Source of the DNA: Pirellulaceae bacterium
GTDB lineage: Bacteria > Planctomycetota > Planctomycetia > Pirellulales > Pirellulaceae
Length of the DNA stretch: 64,000 bases
Assembly (NCBI GenBank): GCA_019636375.1
Contig: JAHBXS010000005.1
Location: 248,001-312,000, forward strand
Direction of reading: 5' to 3'
Made by a program: the position numbers and the translations under genes. Shown piece after piece: positions 10,140 through 19,540 of this stretch; within the stretch, counting starts at the first letter, position 1; each line of letters opens with the position of its first letter. The notes under the pieces are model-generated. The model was not told the origin of the DNA and searched no databases. It was given only the letters and a program-made list of their open reading frames with translations.

Positions 10140-10883
10140 ATGCCCAACTGGTGTCAATCGAAAGTTCTGGCAAGAAGGGAATGGGCTCCCGGTCTGTTTA
10201 CCGTCACCATTGATGCTGCGGGAGTTCAGCCATTCGAATGTGGACAATTTTTGCATCTCGGTTTGCAGGTGAACGGCGAGCTCGTCAATCGGCCTTACTC
10301 TGTGGCAAGCCCACACGGTCCGCAGGTTGAATTTTTTGTCGTGCGAGTCGATGATGGGAAATTGACTCCGTCACTTGGCAATTTGATCGAGGGGGACGAA
10401 TTACTCGTAAGTGACCGTGGGGCGGGGAGTTTTACGCTCAATCGTTCTCCAAGCAGCCGCGATATTTGGTTGATCGGGACAGGCACCGGCCTCGCACCAT
10501 TCATCGCGATGGTGCGAGATGCCGAAATTTGGAATCGCTATGAACGGGTGGTGATCGTTCATGGAACTCGGTTCGCTGCCGATTTAGGGTACCGTGATGA
10601 ACTCGAACGACTCGCGAAGGAAAAGCCTGGACGTTTTGTTTACATCCCAGCAATCACGCGAGAGGAGCTGCCCGGCGTATTGAAGGGCCGATTAAATCAA
10701 TTACTGGTCAATGGCCAATTGGAACAGGCCGCTCAAATGACGATCACTCCGTCGGACAGCACGGTGATGATCTGCGGCAATCCCGACATGCTGGACGCAG
10801 TGGAACAAGCCCTCCTGGAACGCAACCTGTCTCGCCACCGCTCCAAAACCCCCGGCCAAATCGTCGTCGAACGTTATTGGTAA
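10140..10883 (+). CDS. fpr: Ferredoxin--NADP+ reductase
   Basis: FAD-dependent oxidoreductase moving electrons between NADP(H) and ferredoxin or flavodoxin. Counting from the upstream in-frame ATG 10086, the FAD-binding RPYS is at 69-72, the NADP-binding GTGTGLAPF at 131-139, and the protein ends in VERYW, with the terminal aromatic residue characteristic of bacterial Fpr. I prefer ATG 10140 (MPNWCQSKV), since the first 18 residues of the longer form are Thr/Asn rich and unlike the family; the longer start cannot be excluded. It is alone between valS and the Xre/GNAT pair. Confidence 0.88.
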   Translation: MPNWCQSKVLARREWAPGLFTVTIDAAGVQPFECGQFLHLGLQVNGELVNRPYSVASPHGPQVEFFVVRVDDGKLTPSLGNLIEGDELLVSDRGAGSFTLNRSPSSRDIWLIGTGTGLAPFIAMVRDAEIWNRYERVVIVHGTRFAADLGYRDELERLAKEKPGRFVYIPAITREELPGVLKGRLNQLLVNGQLEQAAQMTITPSDSTVMICGNPDMLDAVEQALLERNLSRHRSKTPGQIVVERYW

Positions 10884-10933
10884 GTCGAGATTCCTACGTC
10901 GTCGAAAAATCTAAATTCTGACCATCTTATTGA

Positions 10934-11497
10934 TCAAAGAGCCAGCTCATCTGATAGTTTTTGGGCCATCAGGATGAGATCGTTCGAAGCCGCCTGTACG
11001 CCATCAAACCCGAATTTTTCGTAGAGTCGAATTGCCTTGTGATTGTCTCGATGCACGTAAAGCAGTAGGAGTGGGAGGATGCTTTTTTTGTTTTCTACGT
11101 GTTCGTTCCACGCCAGAATGGATTCGTAACGCAAATGAGAAATGACTTGATGTGAATAACGCCAATTTTTGTCAGAAGGCTGGCCGTGATAGCGAACATC
11201 AATACCAATCATGGGAATGATAAGGAGATTGGCATAACCGCCTTCCGGGGGAGGCCACCTTCTACGAGTAACTCCCAAGGAACCGAATCCGATCAACTGG
11301 CCGTCAGCAGTGCGATAAAGCCAAACCTTTGTTTTTCGTTCCTCAATTGACCTCCAAACTTCCGATCCAATCAGCCACTCAGTCGCCGCCCTTGACCACG
11401 TCTCATCTCCGCATGAAAAGTCAATCAGGTCCTTTCGATCAGACTCCTTTAACTCGTCGGCAAAAAGCTGATGCGGATGAAGAGTTTCAGAGGTCAC
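10934..11497 (-). CDS. GNAT acetyltransferase, possible toxin of an Xre/GNAT pair
   Basis: A 187-residue GNAT-fold protein. The N-terminal DFSCGDETWSRAATEWL recalls the F-CG-x4-x8-L motif of GNAT toxins of the TacT/AtaT type, followed by a strand QLIGFGSLG and, near the end, the acetyl-CoA/tyrosine motif AIRLYEKFGFD. It starts with GTG 11497, 15 bases after the stop of an Xre-type regulator on the same strand, so the two are very likely one transcript with the regulator first, the order typical of antitoxin-toxin modules. The toxin idea is inference; it could equally be an ordinary acetyltransferase for a small molecule or ribosomal protein. Confidence 0.75.
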   Translation of the reverse strand: MTSETLHPHQLFADELKESDRKDLIDFSCGDETWSRAATEWLIGSEVWRSIEERKTKVWLYRTADGQLIGFGSLGVTRRRWPPPEGGYANLLIIPMIGIDVRYHGQPSDKNWRYSHQVISHLRYESILAWNEHVENKKSILPLLLLYVHRDNHKAIRLYEKFGFDGVQAASNDLILMAQKLSDELAL

Positions 11498-11512
11498 TAA
11501 TGTGCTTTCGCT

Positions 11513-12217
11513 TTAGCCTTTCAGTTTGGGCAGTGGCCTTGCGGGTGCTTTGGCTGGCTTTCCCTTAAGTACTCTTTTGATCGCTTCTGCCTCTGGGATG
11601 GTCAATTGCTGATCTTCTTGAACACTGGCTACGGAATCCAAAGCTCGCGCCACCTCCAAATCTGGCCAGAGCTCTTGAGGATCGACTTCCAGAGCTGCTG
11701 CGATTCGCAGAATCGTTGCTCGCTGAGGTCGGCACTTGCGGGTCAGCATCTGTGAGATCGCCGGCTGAGACATACCTAGTCTCGCCGCAAGTTCTGATTG
11801 AGTGAGACGTTTGCTGTTAAGAAGTATCTCCAGTTTTTCGTAAAAAACGGATTGCTGAGATTTTGAACCGCTCGCCATGTAGGCCGCACCTGACTCTTTA
11901 ACGACACTGCGGATTTCACACTGATCAATATCCAACTCCAGCAAATCCTGACAAGCCTGAAGCCCTAACGCGTTTCTAATCGTGCCGTACGCTCGTTTTT
12001 TTTCGGAATCATCCGCGAGAGGGTTTTCAAGAACCTTGATCTGGGCGAGCAACTCTTCTTGAACTTGGGCGCTACTTTCCGTGATTGCCACCAACAATTG
12101 TCTTCGAATATCTGGCGGCAACTGTAAAAGCCAACGAATCGCGCGAACATCTAACGGGAGATGAGTATTGTTTTGGGCCTGATCGATCACCGCATCACCT
12201 TTGAAAAATTTTGCCAT
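11513..12217 (-). CDS. Xre-family helix-turn-helix regulator
   Basis: The 234-residue product has a C-terminal Xre/Cro-type DNA-binding domain at about residues 130-190 (LTQSELAARLGMSQPAISQMLTRKCRPQRATILRIAAAL). The first 100 residues are helical and I do not recognise them (RWLLQLPPDIRRQLLVAI and following). The C-terminus is basic and Ala/Pro rich. It precedes the GNAT gene by 15 bases, and the region upstream (12218-12425) is clearly AT-rich, where it may autoregulate. It could be an antitoxin with a large sensory part or a simple transcription factor. Confidence 0.8.
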   Translation of the reverse strand: MAKFFKGDAVIDQAQNNTHLPLDVRAIRWLLQLPPDIRRQLLVAITESSAQVQEELLAQIKVLENPLADDSEKKRAYGTIRNALGLQACQDLLELDIDQCEIRSVVKESGAAYMASGSKSQQSVFYEKLEILLNSKRLTQSELAARLGMSQPAISQMLTRKCRPQRATILRIAAALEVDPQELWPDLEVARALDSVASVQEDQQLTIPEAEAIKRVLKGKPAKAPARPLPKLKG

Positions 12218-12425
12218 AAATTTTCTCGCGCAGCTTTAATTCGGTTATCAACTCTGCGAAAAGCGTTTTCGTAGCGCCTCGTTCTGGACGCAAATCAAGA
12301 GTTCCGGCGTGAATATCACTTTCCCAAACTGTAAAAAAGCCTCGAATTTATCTCGCCAAAGCCATAACAATAATATAACACAAAACGGCGTAGTCAACTG
12401 AAAATCGCCGAAAAAGGAGCAAAAT

Positions 12426-13745
12426 CTACCCTTTCAATACGCGGAAACCAGATTCCAGGGTTTCGGTGAAGTGGTCGATGTCGGCGGGGGTCAGGGGAGT
12501 TGAGAGTGCGGCGGAACAGGTGCTGATCATCAGGAAACCGCGTCCGTAAAGGTAGTTGATCATCAAGGCCAACTGCTTCAACTCGTTGGCGTCTTGATAG
12601 GCCGTCCGATAATTTGTCGGAGGGGATTCTTTGAAATGGATGCGAAACATCGATCCGGCACCAGTGACGCAGGCCGGATACCCAGCGTTTCGAATTGCCA
12701 TAGTGATTTGCGTGCGAGCGTAATCGCCAAGCTCATTTAATCGCTCGACGGCCGCATGATCGTAATGCTCCATCGCGATCCGACCGGCGGTCATCGTGAT
12801 TGGGTTCGCGGAAAAAGTTCCCGACAGCGGAAATGGCAAGTGATCGCGAGTCGGGTCCAGCACGGACATATAATCGTCCTTGCCTGCCAAAGCACCCACC
12901 GGAAATCCACCGCCGATGATCTTCCCGAGCGCGGTCAAATCGGGCTCAAGACCTGGATACCATTCTTGGGCTCCCCCGTAATTCATGCGGAAGGTGATTA
13001 CCTCATCGATCAACAACAAGACATGGTTCGCACGAGTCCACTCGCGTATCGCCGACATGAACTCTGGAGTCGCTGGAATCAATCCAGCCCGATGCGGTAA
13101 CGGATCAATCAAAACGCAGGCCAACTCGTGGCGATTTCGCTCAAGCAGATCGAGTGTCCGCTCGATGTCGTTGAAGGGAAAAACCACGACGTCTTCTAGG
13201 ACTTTCTGCGGTGTCCCCTCGACCACTGCATTACGACTGGGATTGGAAACATCACCCCAATCGACCGGTTTCGATGTCTGGCTGACTTCGGCGTAGTCGT
13301 AGGTTCCGTGATAGGCTCCCTCGGATTTTGCGAGTTTGGGTTTTCCAGTGACCGCTCGCGCGACCTTGATTCCGGACATCACCGCTTCGGTCCCCGAGTT
13401 CATGAAGCGGATTTTTTCGAACCCACGGTTGCGCGAGCAAAGGTGTTGTGCATGCCGCAATTCGGCCTCCGTCGCCATCGTAAAGGCCGTACCACGCGCG
13501 AGTTGGTCAGTAACGGCCTCGACGACCGGCCGAAATGCGTGCCCGTGAATCAACGACGCCATATTTCCTGCAAGGTCGATCCGAACGCGACCGTCAACAT
13601 CAGTAACTCGACAGCCAGCAGCAAAATCGGCGTAGTCCGGATGCGGTTTTCTAGCGATGGTGTTGCGACTGAAACCGCCGGGCATGACTTGTCGAGCTTC
13701 TTCGTACAATTGGCCGCTTTTGGAAACCGCTTGGGTTTGAGACAT
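12426..13745 (-). CDS. Class III aminotransferase, glutamate-1-semialdehyde aminomutase-like
   Basis: PLP-dependent enzyme of the GSA aminotransferase branch. Visible: PGGFSRNTI near the start, NSGTEAVMSG (116-125) binding the cofactor phosphate, LLIDEVITFR (244-253) with the aspartate that contacts the PLP nitrogen, and the Schiff-base lysine K275 in TALGKIIGGGFPVGA. The residues and length (439 aa) fit the family, but the neighbour is a KamA-like radical SAM protein rather than a heme gene, so the true substrate is probably a different amino acid or keto acid. The gene starts 12 bases after the KamA-like stop, so they are one operon. Confidence 0.85.
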   Translation of the reverse strand: MSQTQAVSKSGQLYEEARQVMPGGFSRNTIARKPHPDYADFAAGCRVTDVDGRVRIDLAGNMASLIHGHAFRPVVEAVTDQLARGTAFTMATEAELRHAQHLCSRNRGFEKIRFMNSGTEAVMSGIKVARAVTGKPKLAKSEGAYHGTYDYAEVSQTSKPVDWGDVSNPSRNAVVEGTPQKVLEDVVVFPFNDIERTLDLLERNRHELACVLIDPLPHRAGLIPATPEFMSAIREWTRANHVLLLIDEVITFRMNYGGAQEWYPGLEPDLTALGKIIGGGFPVGALAGKDDYMSVLDPTRDHLPFPLSGTFSANPITMTAGRIAMEHYDHAAVERLNELGDYARTQITMAIRNAGYPACVTGAGSMFRIHFKESPPTNYRTAYQDANELKQLALMINYLYGRGFLMISTCSAALSTPLTPADIDHFTETLESGFRVLKG

Positions 13746-13757
13746 CGATGATTCGCC

Positions 13758-15158
13758 CTAGTAATTCGCTTTGGTGAACAAGCCCGCTTCGTCGAACAGC
13801 ACGCGATCTTCGTAGTCGTTAAACCAAATCGCTTTTGGGTTGCGGCCGAGGATTACCACTTTGCCTTTGTCCGCTGCATCACCGGCATTGCGATAGAGCT
13901 TCATGATCACCACCCCGTTTTCGCCGCCGGGGATGTTCACGGGCTCGTTCGTGGCGGCGCAAACTTCGGTTTTCCCCTTGTAATGAGTGATCGAAAGCTT
14001 GGCGTGAGACTCAATGCCAGAAAGTCCTCGTTGCGATTCATTGAGGAGTCGCCAGGCTTCTTCGATAGGGATATTGAACGCACGATGTCCAACAATATCT
14101 CGACCGCAATAAAAGCGTGAGCACTCAATCCCGTTGCGTTTAAGTTCGCATTGCAAAATTCGGAGGGCGTCCGCATCATCGTTGATCCCCTTGATGATCG
14201 GGGACTGGTTATCAATCGTCACCCAATAGCGACTCCGCAACTCGCGCACGGATCGCAGCGTATTGTCGAGCCAGGCCAATCCACCGGTTGGATTAGGGAT
14301 GTAGTTTCCATCGGCGTCTTTTTTCAGAAACTCATCGGGATGATTGAAGTGGACGACGAAGCGAATGCTGGTGTTCGGATAGTTACGATGAAATTCGTCA
14401 AGCATCTCCAAAAACGCCGCATCAAATCGATCCGGAAAAAACGCAAGGTCCTTCGTGCCCAATCGAATGTTCTCAATACCAGCCTCGGCGAGCGAGGCCC
14501 ACCAGTTGCCAATAATTCGATTGCTCAAGACCATCGGGTCCCCACCCGACATTAAAATTTCTCGCAGTTTTGGTCGTCCGGTTTCGGGATGCACTCCACC
14601 GTTCTCGGCGACCAAACGATTGTGTTCGACGATATAGGCACAGATGTCTTCAGCGACCGCCAAACCCTTGGGGGCCACGGTGCCATCGCTCCGAGCGATT
14701 TCTTTTTTGGCAATCAACTCTTCTCGATAGCAAAACCGGCAATGGGCGGAGCAAGTCGATGCAACATACAGCAATCCGATTTCGTATTTATGCAGCATCC
14801 CTTCGACGGGACTGTAGTCCATTTGTTTGCCCGGGTCTTGGGAGCCAGCAAGGTCGAAGGTTTCGGCAGGACTAGCCTTGATCAACTGTTGCAACGCCTT
14901 GCTGTTCTTCGCTTGCTGAAAATAATGCCGAGTGATTTTCACCGGCATGCGGGACTCGATATCTCGTTCGGTTCCCTTCAAGGCCGCCAAAGCGGCAAGC
15001 TCTTCAGGAGAGTAGAAGCCTTGCAATTCCGGATCGACATTTCCTCCCACGAACTTGTCGAGCCCAGCTGTGATTTGGCGATCATATTTCCCCTTGTCGA
15101 TCGACTCGACAAAACGTTGGGCCTTTTCGGAAATGCTAAAAGCTGGTGCAAGCGACAT
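13758..15158 (-). CDS. KamA-like radical SAM aminomutase family protein
   Basis: The 466-residue product has the radical SAM cluster motif CSAHCRFC (C136, C140, C143) and the SAM-binding MSGGDPMVLS, with the overall plan of lysine/glutamate 2,3-aminomutases. In known aminomutases the PLP lysine lies in a glycine-rich PGGGGK sequence; here the aligned stretch reads NIPGGENGVVIMK, so that lysine is absent or displaced. It also has an insertion around DADGNYIPNPTGG. It is cotranscribed with a GSA-type aminotransferase. Reaction unknown: a beta-amino acid mutase or another radical rearrangement are both possible. AAGGTG precedes ATG 15158. Confidence 0.82.
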   Translation of the reverse strand: MSLAPAFSISEKAQRFVESIDKGKYDRQITAGLDKFVGGNVDPELQGFYSPEELAALAALKGTERDIESRMPVKITRHYFQQAKNSKALQQLIKASPAETFDLAGSQDPGKQMDYSPVEGMLHKYEIGLLYVASTCSAHCRFCYREELIAKKEIARSDGTVAPKGLAVAEDICAYIVEHNRLVAENGGVHPETGRPKLREILMSGGDPMVLSNRIIGNWWASLAEAGIENIRLGTKDLAFFPDRFDAAFLEMLDEFHRNYPNTSIRFVVHFNHPDEFLKKDADGNYIPNPTGGLAWLDNTLRSVRELRSRYWVTIDNQSPIIKGINDDADALRILQCELKRNGIECSRFYCGRDIVGHRAFNIPIEEAWRLLNESQRGLSGIESHAKLSITHYKGKTEVCAATNEPVNIPGGENGVVIMKLYRNAGDAADKGKVVILGRNPKAIWFNDYEDRVLFDEAGLFTKANY

Positions 15159-15323
15159 TAGGACACCTTTGATAGTCGGGGCATTTTAGAAATCAGGTCG
15201 AGCGGCCCAATCGCGGTTGGCCGTCGGTAAGGTTATTGTAACATAACCCGAACGCCAATTACATTGAGTTTTTCGAGTTCTTCTTCGCCTTTATTTGTCA
15301 GGTTTATTTTCCAAGGAATTCTA

Positions 15324-16469
15324 ATGACCACACCCCAACGGTTTGATGACGACGTTGAATTTTTGCGACAGTATGTCGATCTGCAATGTTTCGAAAATGC
15401 CGATGGGGCCAGAATGATTGTGGTGCCGAAGTGGCAAGGGCGGATCGTGACTTCGACGTTTGGCGACGGGGCAGGGCTCGGCTGGATCAATCGACGGCTG
15501 ATCGAGTCGCAAACCGAACACCCTCAAGCAAACCTCTACGGCGGCGAAGACCGTGTGTGGATCGCTCCTGAAGGGGGCCAGTTTTCGTTTTTCTTTCCGC
15601 CGGATGCCTCATTTTCTTTTGAGCATTGGCGCTGTCCAAGATTGATCGATACCGAACCGTTTTCCGTAACCGATTCCGGCAAGAATTGGTTGAGTTGCTC
15701 CGGCCACTCAACCGTGCAGAACCATCGAGGAAATTGGTTTGAAATGCGACTTGAGCGGAGGGTAGCCTTACTGGAGCGACGAGAGGTTGGGGCAAGCTTA
15801 GCTATTGAACTAGACAACGCTATCAAGGTGGTTGGACATGAAAGCCGTAACGTTTTGATCAACGCCGGTGATACTCCCTGGACGCGCGAGACAGGTTTAC
15901 CGGCCTTGTGGGTGCTCGGAATGTTCGAACCGTCGGACCGTGTGACGATGATCATTCCCTATGTGCGCGGAGAGGTCGAACGACTGGGCCCCATCATGAC
16001 CGCTGATTACTTTGGCCAACTGGACGAGACTCGATTGCAAATCGATGACAACGCCGGAGTGATTTACTTTCGCGGTGATGGAAACTATCGGAGTAAACTG
16101 GGGCTGGCGCATCGGCGAGCAATGCCGCGATTGGGAAGCTGGGACGCCGTTCGAGAAGTTTTAACGGTGGTCGAGTTCGATTTGCCTGCGAAAGTGCAAG
16201 ACGGCTACGTGAACAATTTGTGGACCTGGCAGGCGGAACCGTGGAGCGGCGACGTCGTGAACGCTTACAACGACGGGCCGCAGGAAGGCACCGAACAATT
16301 GGGTCCGTTTTATGAATTAGAGACATTGTCTCCTGCCTTGGCCTTGGAACCTGGTGAACGTTTCGAGCATCGCCATCGCACGCTCCATTTTCAGGGAACG
16401 CTGGAGGCTCTTAGTCCATTGACAAAAAAATTGCTGGGAGTCGAATTGGAAGCGGTCGCGTTTCAGTAA
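15324..16469 (+). CDS. DUF6786-like, mutarotase-fold protein
   Basis: A 381-residue soluble protein, mainly beta, with aromatic-rich strands (GGQFSFFFPP, FSFEHWRCP) and a late ELETLSPALALEPGERFEHRHRTLHF segment as found in sugar-binding, galactose-mutarotase-like sandwiches. I believe it belongs to DUF6786, a family common in planctomycetes and Bacteroidetes. I moved the start from 15264 to ATG 15324 because AAGGAATT lies just before it and the extra 20 residues are serine-rich and hydrophobic without sense. A hairpin terminator follows at 16491. Function unknown, perhaps carbohydrate recognition or epimerisation. Confidence 0.7.
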   Translation: MTTPQRFDDDVEFLRQYVDLQCFENADGARMIVVPKWQGRIVTSTFGDGAGLGWINRRLIESQTEHPQANLYGGEDRVWIAPEGGQFSFFFPPDASFSFEHWRCPRLIDTEPFSVTDSGKNWLSCSGHSTVQNHRGNWFEMRLERRVALLERREVGASLAIELDNAIKVVGHESRNVLINAGDTPWTRETGLPALWVLGMFEPSDRVTMIIPYVRGEVERLGPIMTADYFGQLDETRLQIDDNAGVIYFRGDGNYRSKLGLAHRRAMPRLGSWDAVREVLTVVEFDLPAKVQDGYVNNLWTWQAEPWSGDVVNAYNDGPQEGTEQLGPFYELETLSPALALEPGERFEHRHRTLHFQGTLEALSPLTKKLLGVELEAVAFQ

Positions 16470-16490
16470 AAAAAACGCTAACAAGTCACT

Positions 16491-16515
16491 AAAAAGCCGA
16501 AAATGACGGCTTTTT
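16491..16515 (+). terminator. Rho-independent terminator after the DUF6786-like gene
   Basis: AAAAAGCCG, seven bases, then CGGCTTTTT: a 9-bp stem that ends in a T-run, 22 bases after the stop codon. The symmetric A/T tails mean it could work in both directions, but no gene ends from the other side here. Confidence 0.75.
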
Positions 16516-16601
16516 AACCGTTTCGAAAAAAAATTTCGAATCGCGACCAAAGGTGTCTCGGAGATCGCGAAGAATCTAAAAGATGAGTCGAACGGTTGCC
16601 G

Positions 16602-17024
16602 ATGAATCAAACCATCGAAACGACCACGAAGACCAAAAACGCAAACGCGACCGAAAAAAGAAGCCCCAAAAAAATCGAGACGACCATGAGCCACTTCAAT
16701 CACGATTCCTCTCGCGAACAACAATGCTCGCGGCAGATGCTGCGACAAGCGATGCAGAACTGTGACGAACTCGTCGTCGAATTTGACTACGAAGATGCCA
16801 AGGGGAACAGCAGCCATCGCGTCGTCAGCCCGATTCGATTCGTCGGCGCGGACCGGATGCTGGGGCTGTGTTTGTCCCGCGAGGAGCCACGGCAGTTTTA
16901 CCTGTCACGATGCCGAAGCGTTTCCGTGCGGTCGGCCAACGACTACGTTATGCCAGTTCCGATGCGTGAGTCCTTGTCGCCGCCCCCCAGCCATGAGCCT
17001 GCCGAACTTCCAGCATCAGTTTGA
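16602..17024 (+). CDS. Small WYL-like domain protein
   Basis: The product is about 140 residues. Its core ([49 protein letters not shown] in shortened reading: LVVEFDYED ... RVVSPIRF ... [11 protein letters not shown]) has the strand order and the R-V-V-x-P-I-R motif of WYL ligand-sensing domains, without any helix-turn-helix. The N-terminal 30 residues are Thr/Lys rich; ATG 16686 (MSHFNHDSS) is an alternative start. Its 3' end overlaps the convergent isomerase gene by 77 bases. The WYL assignment is by eye and moderate. Confidence 0.6.
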   Translation: MNQTIETTTKTKNANATEKRSPKKIETTMSHFNHDSSREQQCSRQMLRQAMQNCDELVVEFDYEDAKGNSSHRVVSPIRFVGADRMLGLCLSREEPRQFYLSRCRSVSVRSANDYVMPVPMRESLSPPPSHEPAELPASV

Positions 17025-17997
17025 GGATCGTGCTCCAAGTCTCAGTTTTCATGAGTGTCGCGTTCGGGAACATACATCCGTCCCAACAAATGTGTTGAAT
17101 TCCACGGGCCGGAGCGTCTTGTAACCAGTACCCCGACGCAGCCACGACATCAAGTTTCCCGTTGGGATCGTCGGCGGGGCAATGCCGCCCGGTTTTGTCG
17201 TGCGAACCCGAACCATGCACGCTGCCATCATTTTGCGCGACGTGAAAATCGATCGTCCAAGGACGCAGGGCATCCGTCATCTGTCGATAGGCCGCCGCAA
17301 ATTCGGCCTCGGAATAGCCCGGTTGCAACAAGGCGTTTTCCGGCGAGTTGTAACCCAATAAGTAAAGATAAGTATGGGCCAGGTCGGCTTGGAAACCGAC
17401 GGTCTCCGGCATGTTTACCAGTTGCAACAAATTCAACATGTCGCGCCAACTGTGCATCCCTCCCCAACAGATTTCCCCTTCCGCCGCGAGACGCTCCCCG
17501 TGAGCAGCAGCGACTTGGGCAGCTCGGCAGATCGTCTCGGCGATTTGCTCTTGGTTGGCTTGCGGGTCGGCTGACCACGCCTCGGGACTACACGCCGAAT
17601 CGATGCGAATCACACCGTATTTTCGCACGCCGTGTTCGCGAAGTTTGACACCGATTCGCACGGCCTTCTCTACCGCCTCAACATACTTGTCTCGTTTTGC
17701 CACCTCGCCCATCGCACAGCCTTCGAACCAAATCGGAGCAACCAAGCTGCCGACGGCAAAACCATATCCAGCAATCTTGTCCGCCAAACGCATTAGATCA
17801 TCATCGGAGATGTCGATGTTAATGTGCGGATCATACAGGAACAAATCGACCCCATCGAACTTTTGGCCGTCCACTTCGGCAGCAGCCGTCAAACGCAGCA
17901 TCGTGTCGAGGTCGATGGCTGGTTCTTCCGCGTCAGGGCCTTTGCCGACTAGGCCCGGCCACATGGCGTTGTGAAGTTTTGGAAACGAATGCGACAT
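16948..17997 (-). CDS. Sugar phosphate isomerase/epimerase-like TIM barrel protein
   Basis: A 349-residue protein of the xylose-isomerase-like TIM barrel superfamily. Typical strands and metal-site segments are [61 protein letters not shown] and [26 protein letters not shown], with Glu, Asp and His residues placed to hold a divalent metal. A good ribosome binding site (GGAGAAGGAC) precedes ATG 17997. It lies 32 bases downstream of the cupin gene and probably forms an operon with it. Substrate unknown; the surrounding sugar-fold genes suggest carbohydrate catabolism. Confidence 0.8.
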   Translation of the reverse strand: MSHSFPKLHNAMWPGLVGKGPDAEEPAIDLDTMLRLTAAAEVDGQKFDGVDLFLYDPHINIDISDDDLMRLADKIAGYGFAVGSLVAPIWFEGCAMGEVAKRDKYVEAVEKAVRIGVKLREHGVRKYGVIRIDSACSPEAWSADPQANQEQIAETICRAAQVAAAHGERLAAEGEICWGGMHSWRDMLNLLQLVNMPETVGFQADLAHTYLYLLGYNSPENALLQPGYSEAEFAAAYRQMTDALRPWTIDFHVAQNDGSVHGSGSHDKTGRHCPADDPNGKLDVVAASGYWLQDAPARGIQHICWDGCMFPNATLMKTETWSTILKLMLEVRQAHGWGAATRTHASELA

Positions 17998-18029
17998 GTC
18001 CTTCTCCGTGAATGATTAGGTTCGATGAA

Positions 18030-19280
18030 TTAGCCTTGTTGTCGATGGTCCCCGACATTGGGGAAAGTCGAAAATACATCGGGTCCGAAGTAACGGAGTC
18101 CTACCAAGGGTTCTGCACCCGTATTGGTCACCGTGACTCCGCGAGTTGCGGCTTCGTACGTGATGAAAACCTCGTCCTCGGTCAGTTCCCCAAATCGGAT
18201 CAGCGTCGGCGTTTGCAACGGAAGTTTGCCCAGCGTCCCTGTTCCCGAAACGGTAATCCAACCGCTGGCCCCTGGATCGCGAAGCGTACAGGTTACCCCC
18301 GGCGCCACCGTCAACTCTTTGGCACTGAACAATTGACGACCGTTCACGCGACCGTAAACCACCCAACGATCGACCCACCCAGGGCCGGAATCTGCTGGCA
18401 GCGGTTCGATGAAGTTGTTGTCCTTGAAGCTCGGATCGACGTTTTTATCCCAATCCAATTGGCCGATGATAAAGTCGAGGTCTTGGTGTTTTTCGGCAGG
18501 CATGTCCTTGGTCAGTAGCGACCAGGGGACATACCGACCTTCGACAATATTTTGGAACATCGCAAACACGTCGCTCCCCCATTGCGGCTCGTAGGTGCAG
18601 AGTGAACCTGGAGCGTGGAGAACGCCGGGGGGAATCAACCAGCCGGTGCCGCGCTGAAGTTTGTACGCCTTGGATAGTTCCAAAATCCGATTGTCTCCGT
18701 TCCCCCAATTTTCGAGGCAGCGTCGCAAGTCGGCTTTCGAAGTCCCCGGTTCCAGTCCCATGAACGTGAACGGGAAATGGTTATCGCAGTTGTTGTATTG
18801 CGGCGGGAAGTAATAAGCCTCGGGCTTGCCGTCCTGTCCGACCAGTCGTGCATCTTCGTCACTTTGGTGCATGTGGTGCGGGATGGGGCCCATGTTGTCA
18901 AAGAATTTTGAATAGACTGGCCAGCGCTGATAGGTTTCCCACATTGAGGGGCCAATCAGCCGCGCCCCCATTTCCGCCACGGCATCGCGAAGCAAAAACT
19001 GCTGATCTCCAAATCGGCAAAAGCTTAATCCCTCGTGCCACTGCCGATTTTCGTTGGCCGCTTCGGTGGTGCTGGCGAACCAGCGTTCATCGATTCCTCC
19101 TCGTTCGGTGCCAAGTGCGTAGTAATCGTCGGGATGAAGCCGGATGCGTTTGCCCGGATGTAAGAAGCTGCGTGGAACCCACGTCGGAGTCAGCCGCAAC
19201 AGCCCTTCGCCAGCCTCCAAAGCGAGTTCCAGCACCGCCGCAACCTTGTCGGCATGTTTTAAAGTCGAAGTATTGGTCAT
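18030..19280 (-). CDS. Cupin-domain sugar isomerase-like protein
   Basis: A 416-residue protein related to class I mannose-6-phosphate isomerases and other double cupins. GPIPHHMHQSDEDA gives the first metal-ligand histidines, GTGWLIPPGVLHAPGSLCTYEPQWGSD contains the second cupin motif (the IPPGVLHA turn is diagnostic), and the C-terminal third is a further beta barrel (ELTVAPGVTCTLRDPGASGWITVSG). It is the first gene of a two-gene operon with the TIM-barrel isomerase. It could interconvert a ketose and aldose; I cannot name the sugar. Confidence 0.7.
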   Translation of the reverse strand: MTNTSTLKHADKVAAVLELALEAGEGLLRLTPTWVPRSFLHPGKRIRLHPDDYYALGTERGGIDERWFASTTEAANENRQWHEGLSFCRFGDQQFLLRDAVAEMGARLIGPSMWETYQRWPVYSKFFDNMGPIPHHMHQSDEDARLVGQDGKPEAYYFPPQYNNCDNHFPFTFMGLEPGTSKADLRRCLENWGNGDNRILELSKAYKLQRGTGWLIPPGVLHAPGSLCTYEPQWGSDVFAMFQNIVEGRYVPWSLLTKDMPAEKHQDLDFIIGQLDWDKNVDPSFKDNNFIEPLPADSGPGWVDRWVVYGRVNGRQLFSAKELTVAPGVTCTLRDPGASGWITVSGTGTLGKLPLQTPTLIRFGELTEDEVFITYEAATRGVTVTNTGAEPLVGLRYFGPDVFSTFPNVGDHRQQG

Positions 19281-19540
19281 GAATCATTGAAGCAAAAAGA
19301 ATTTAGAATTGCCACCGGCTCACCGTTTGGCAACTCCTTTTGTAAGCCCTTTTCGCCCATTTTTCAATCAGGGAGAAATCATGGCTGTTCTGTATTGGCT
19401 CTTGCCTTGTCAGTTTGATGCTACAGTCAACGAGAAAGCGGCATATTTTGGAGTATCGTGCGATACAATTAAGTGAAGAAATTGAACGCAAATTTAGTGG
19501 GCGTTAAGATTGCCCACTGTCGCCAGTAGGAGAAATTTTG

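Noticed and set aside
12426-13745. hemL of heme synthesis
   Set aside because: The family matches, but the operon partner is a KamA-like enzyme and no heme genes are near, so I do not give the symbol.
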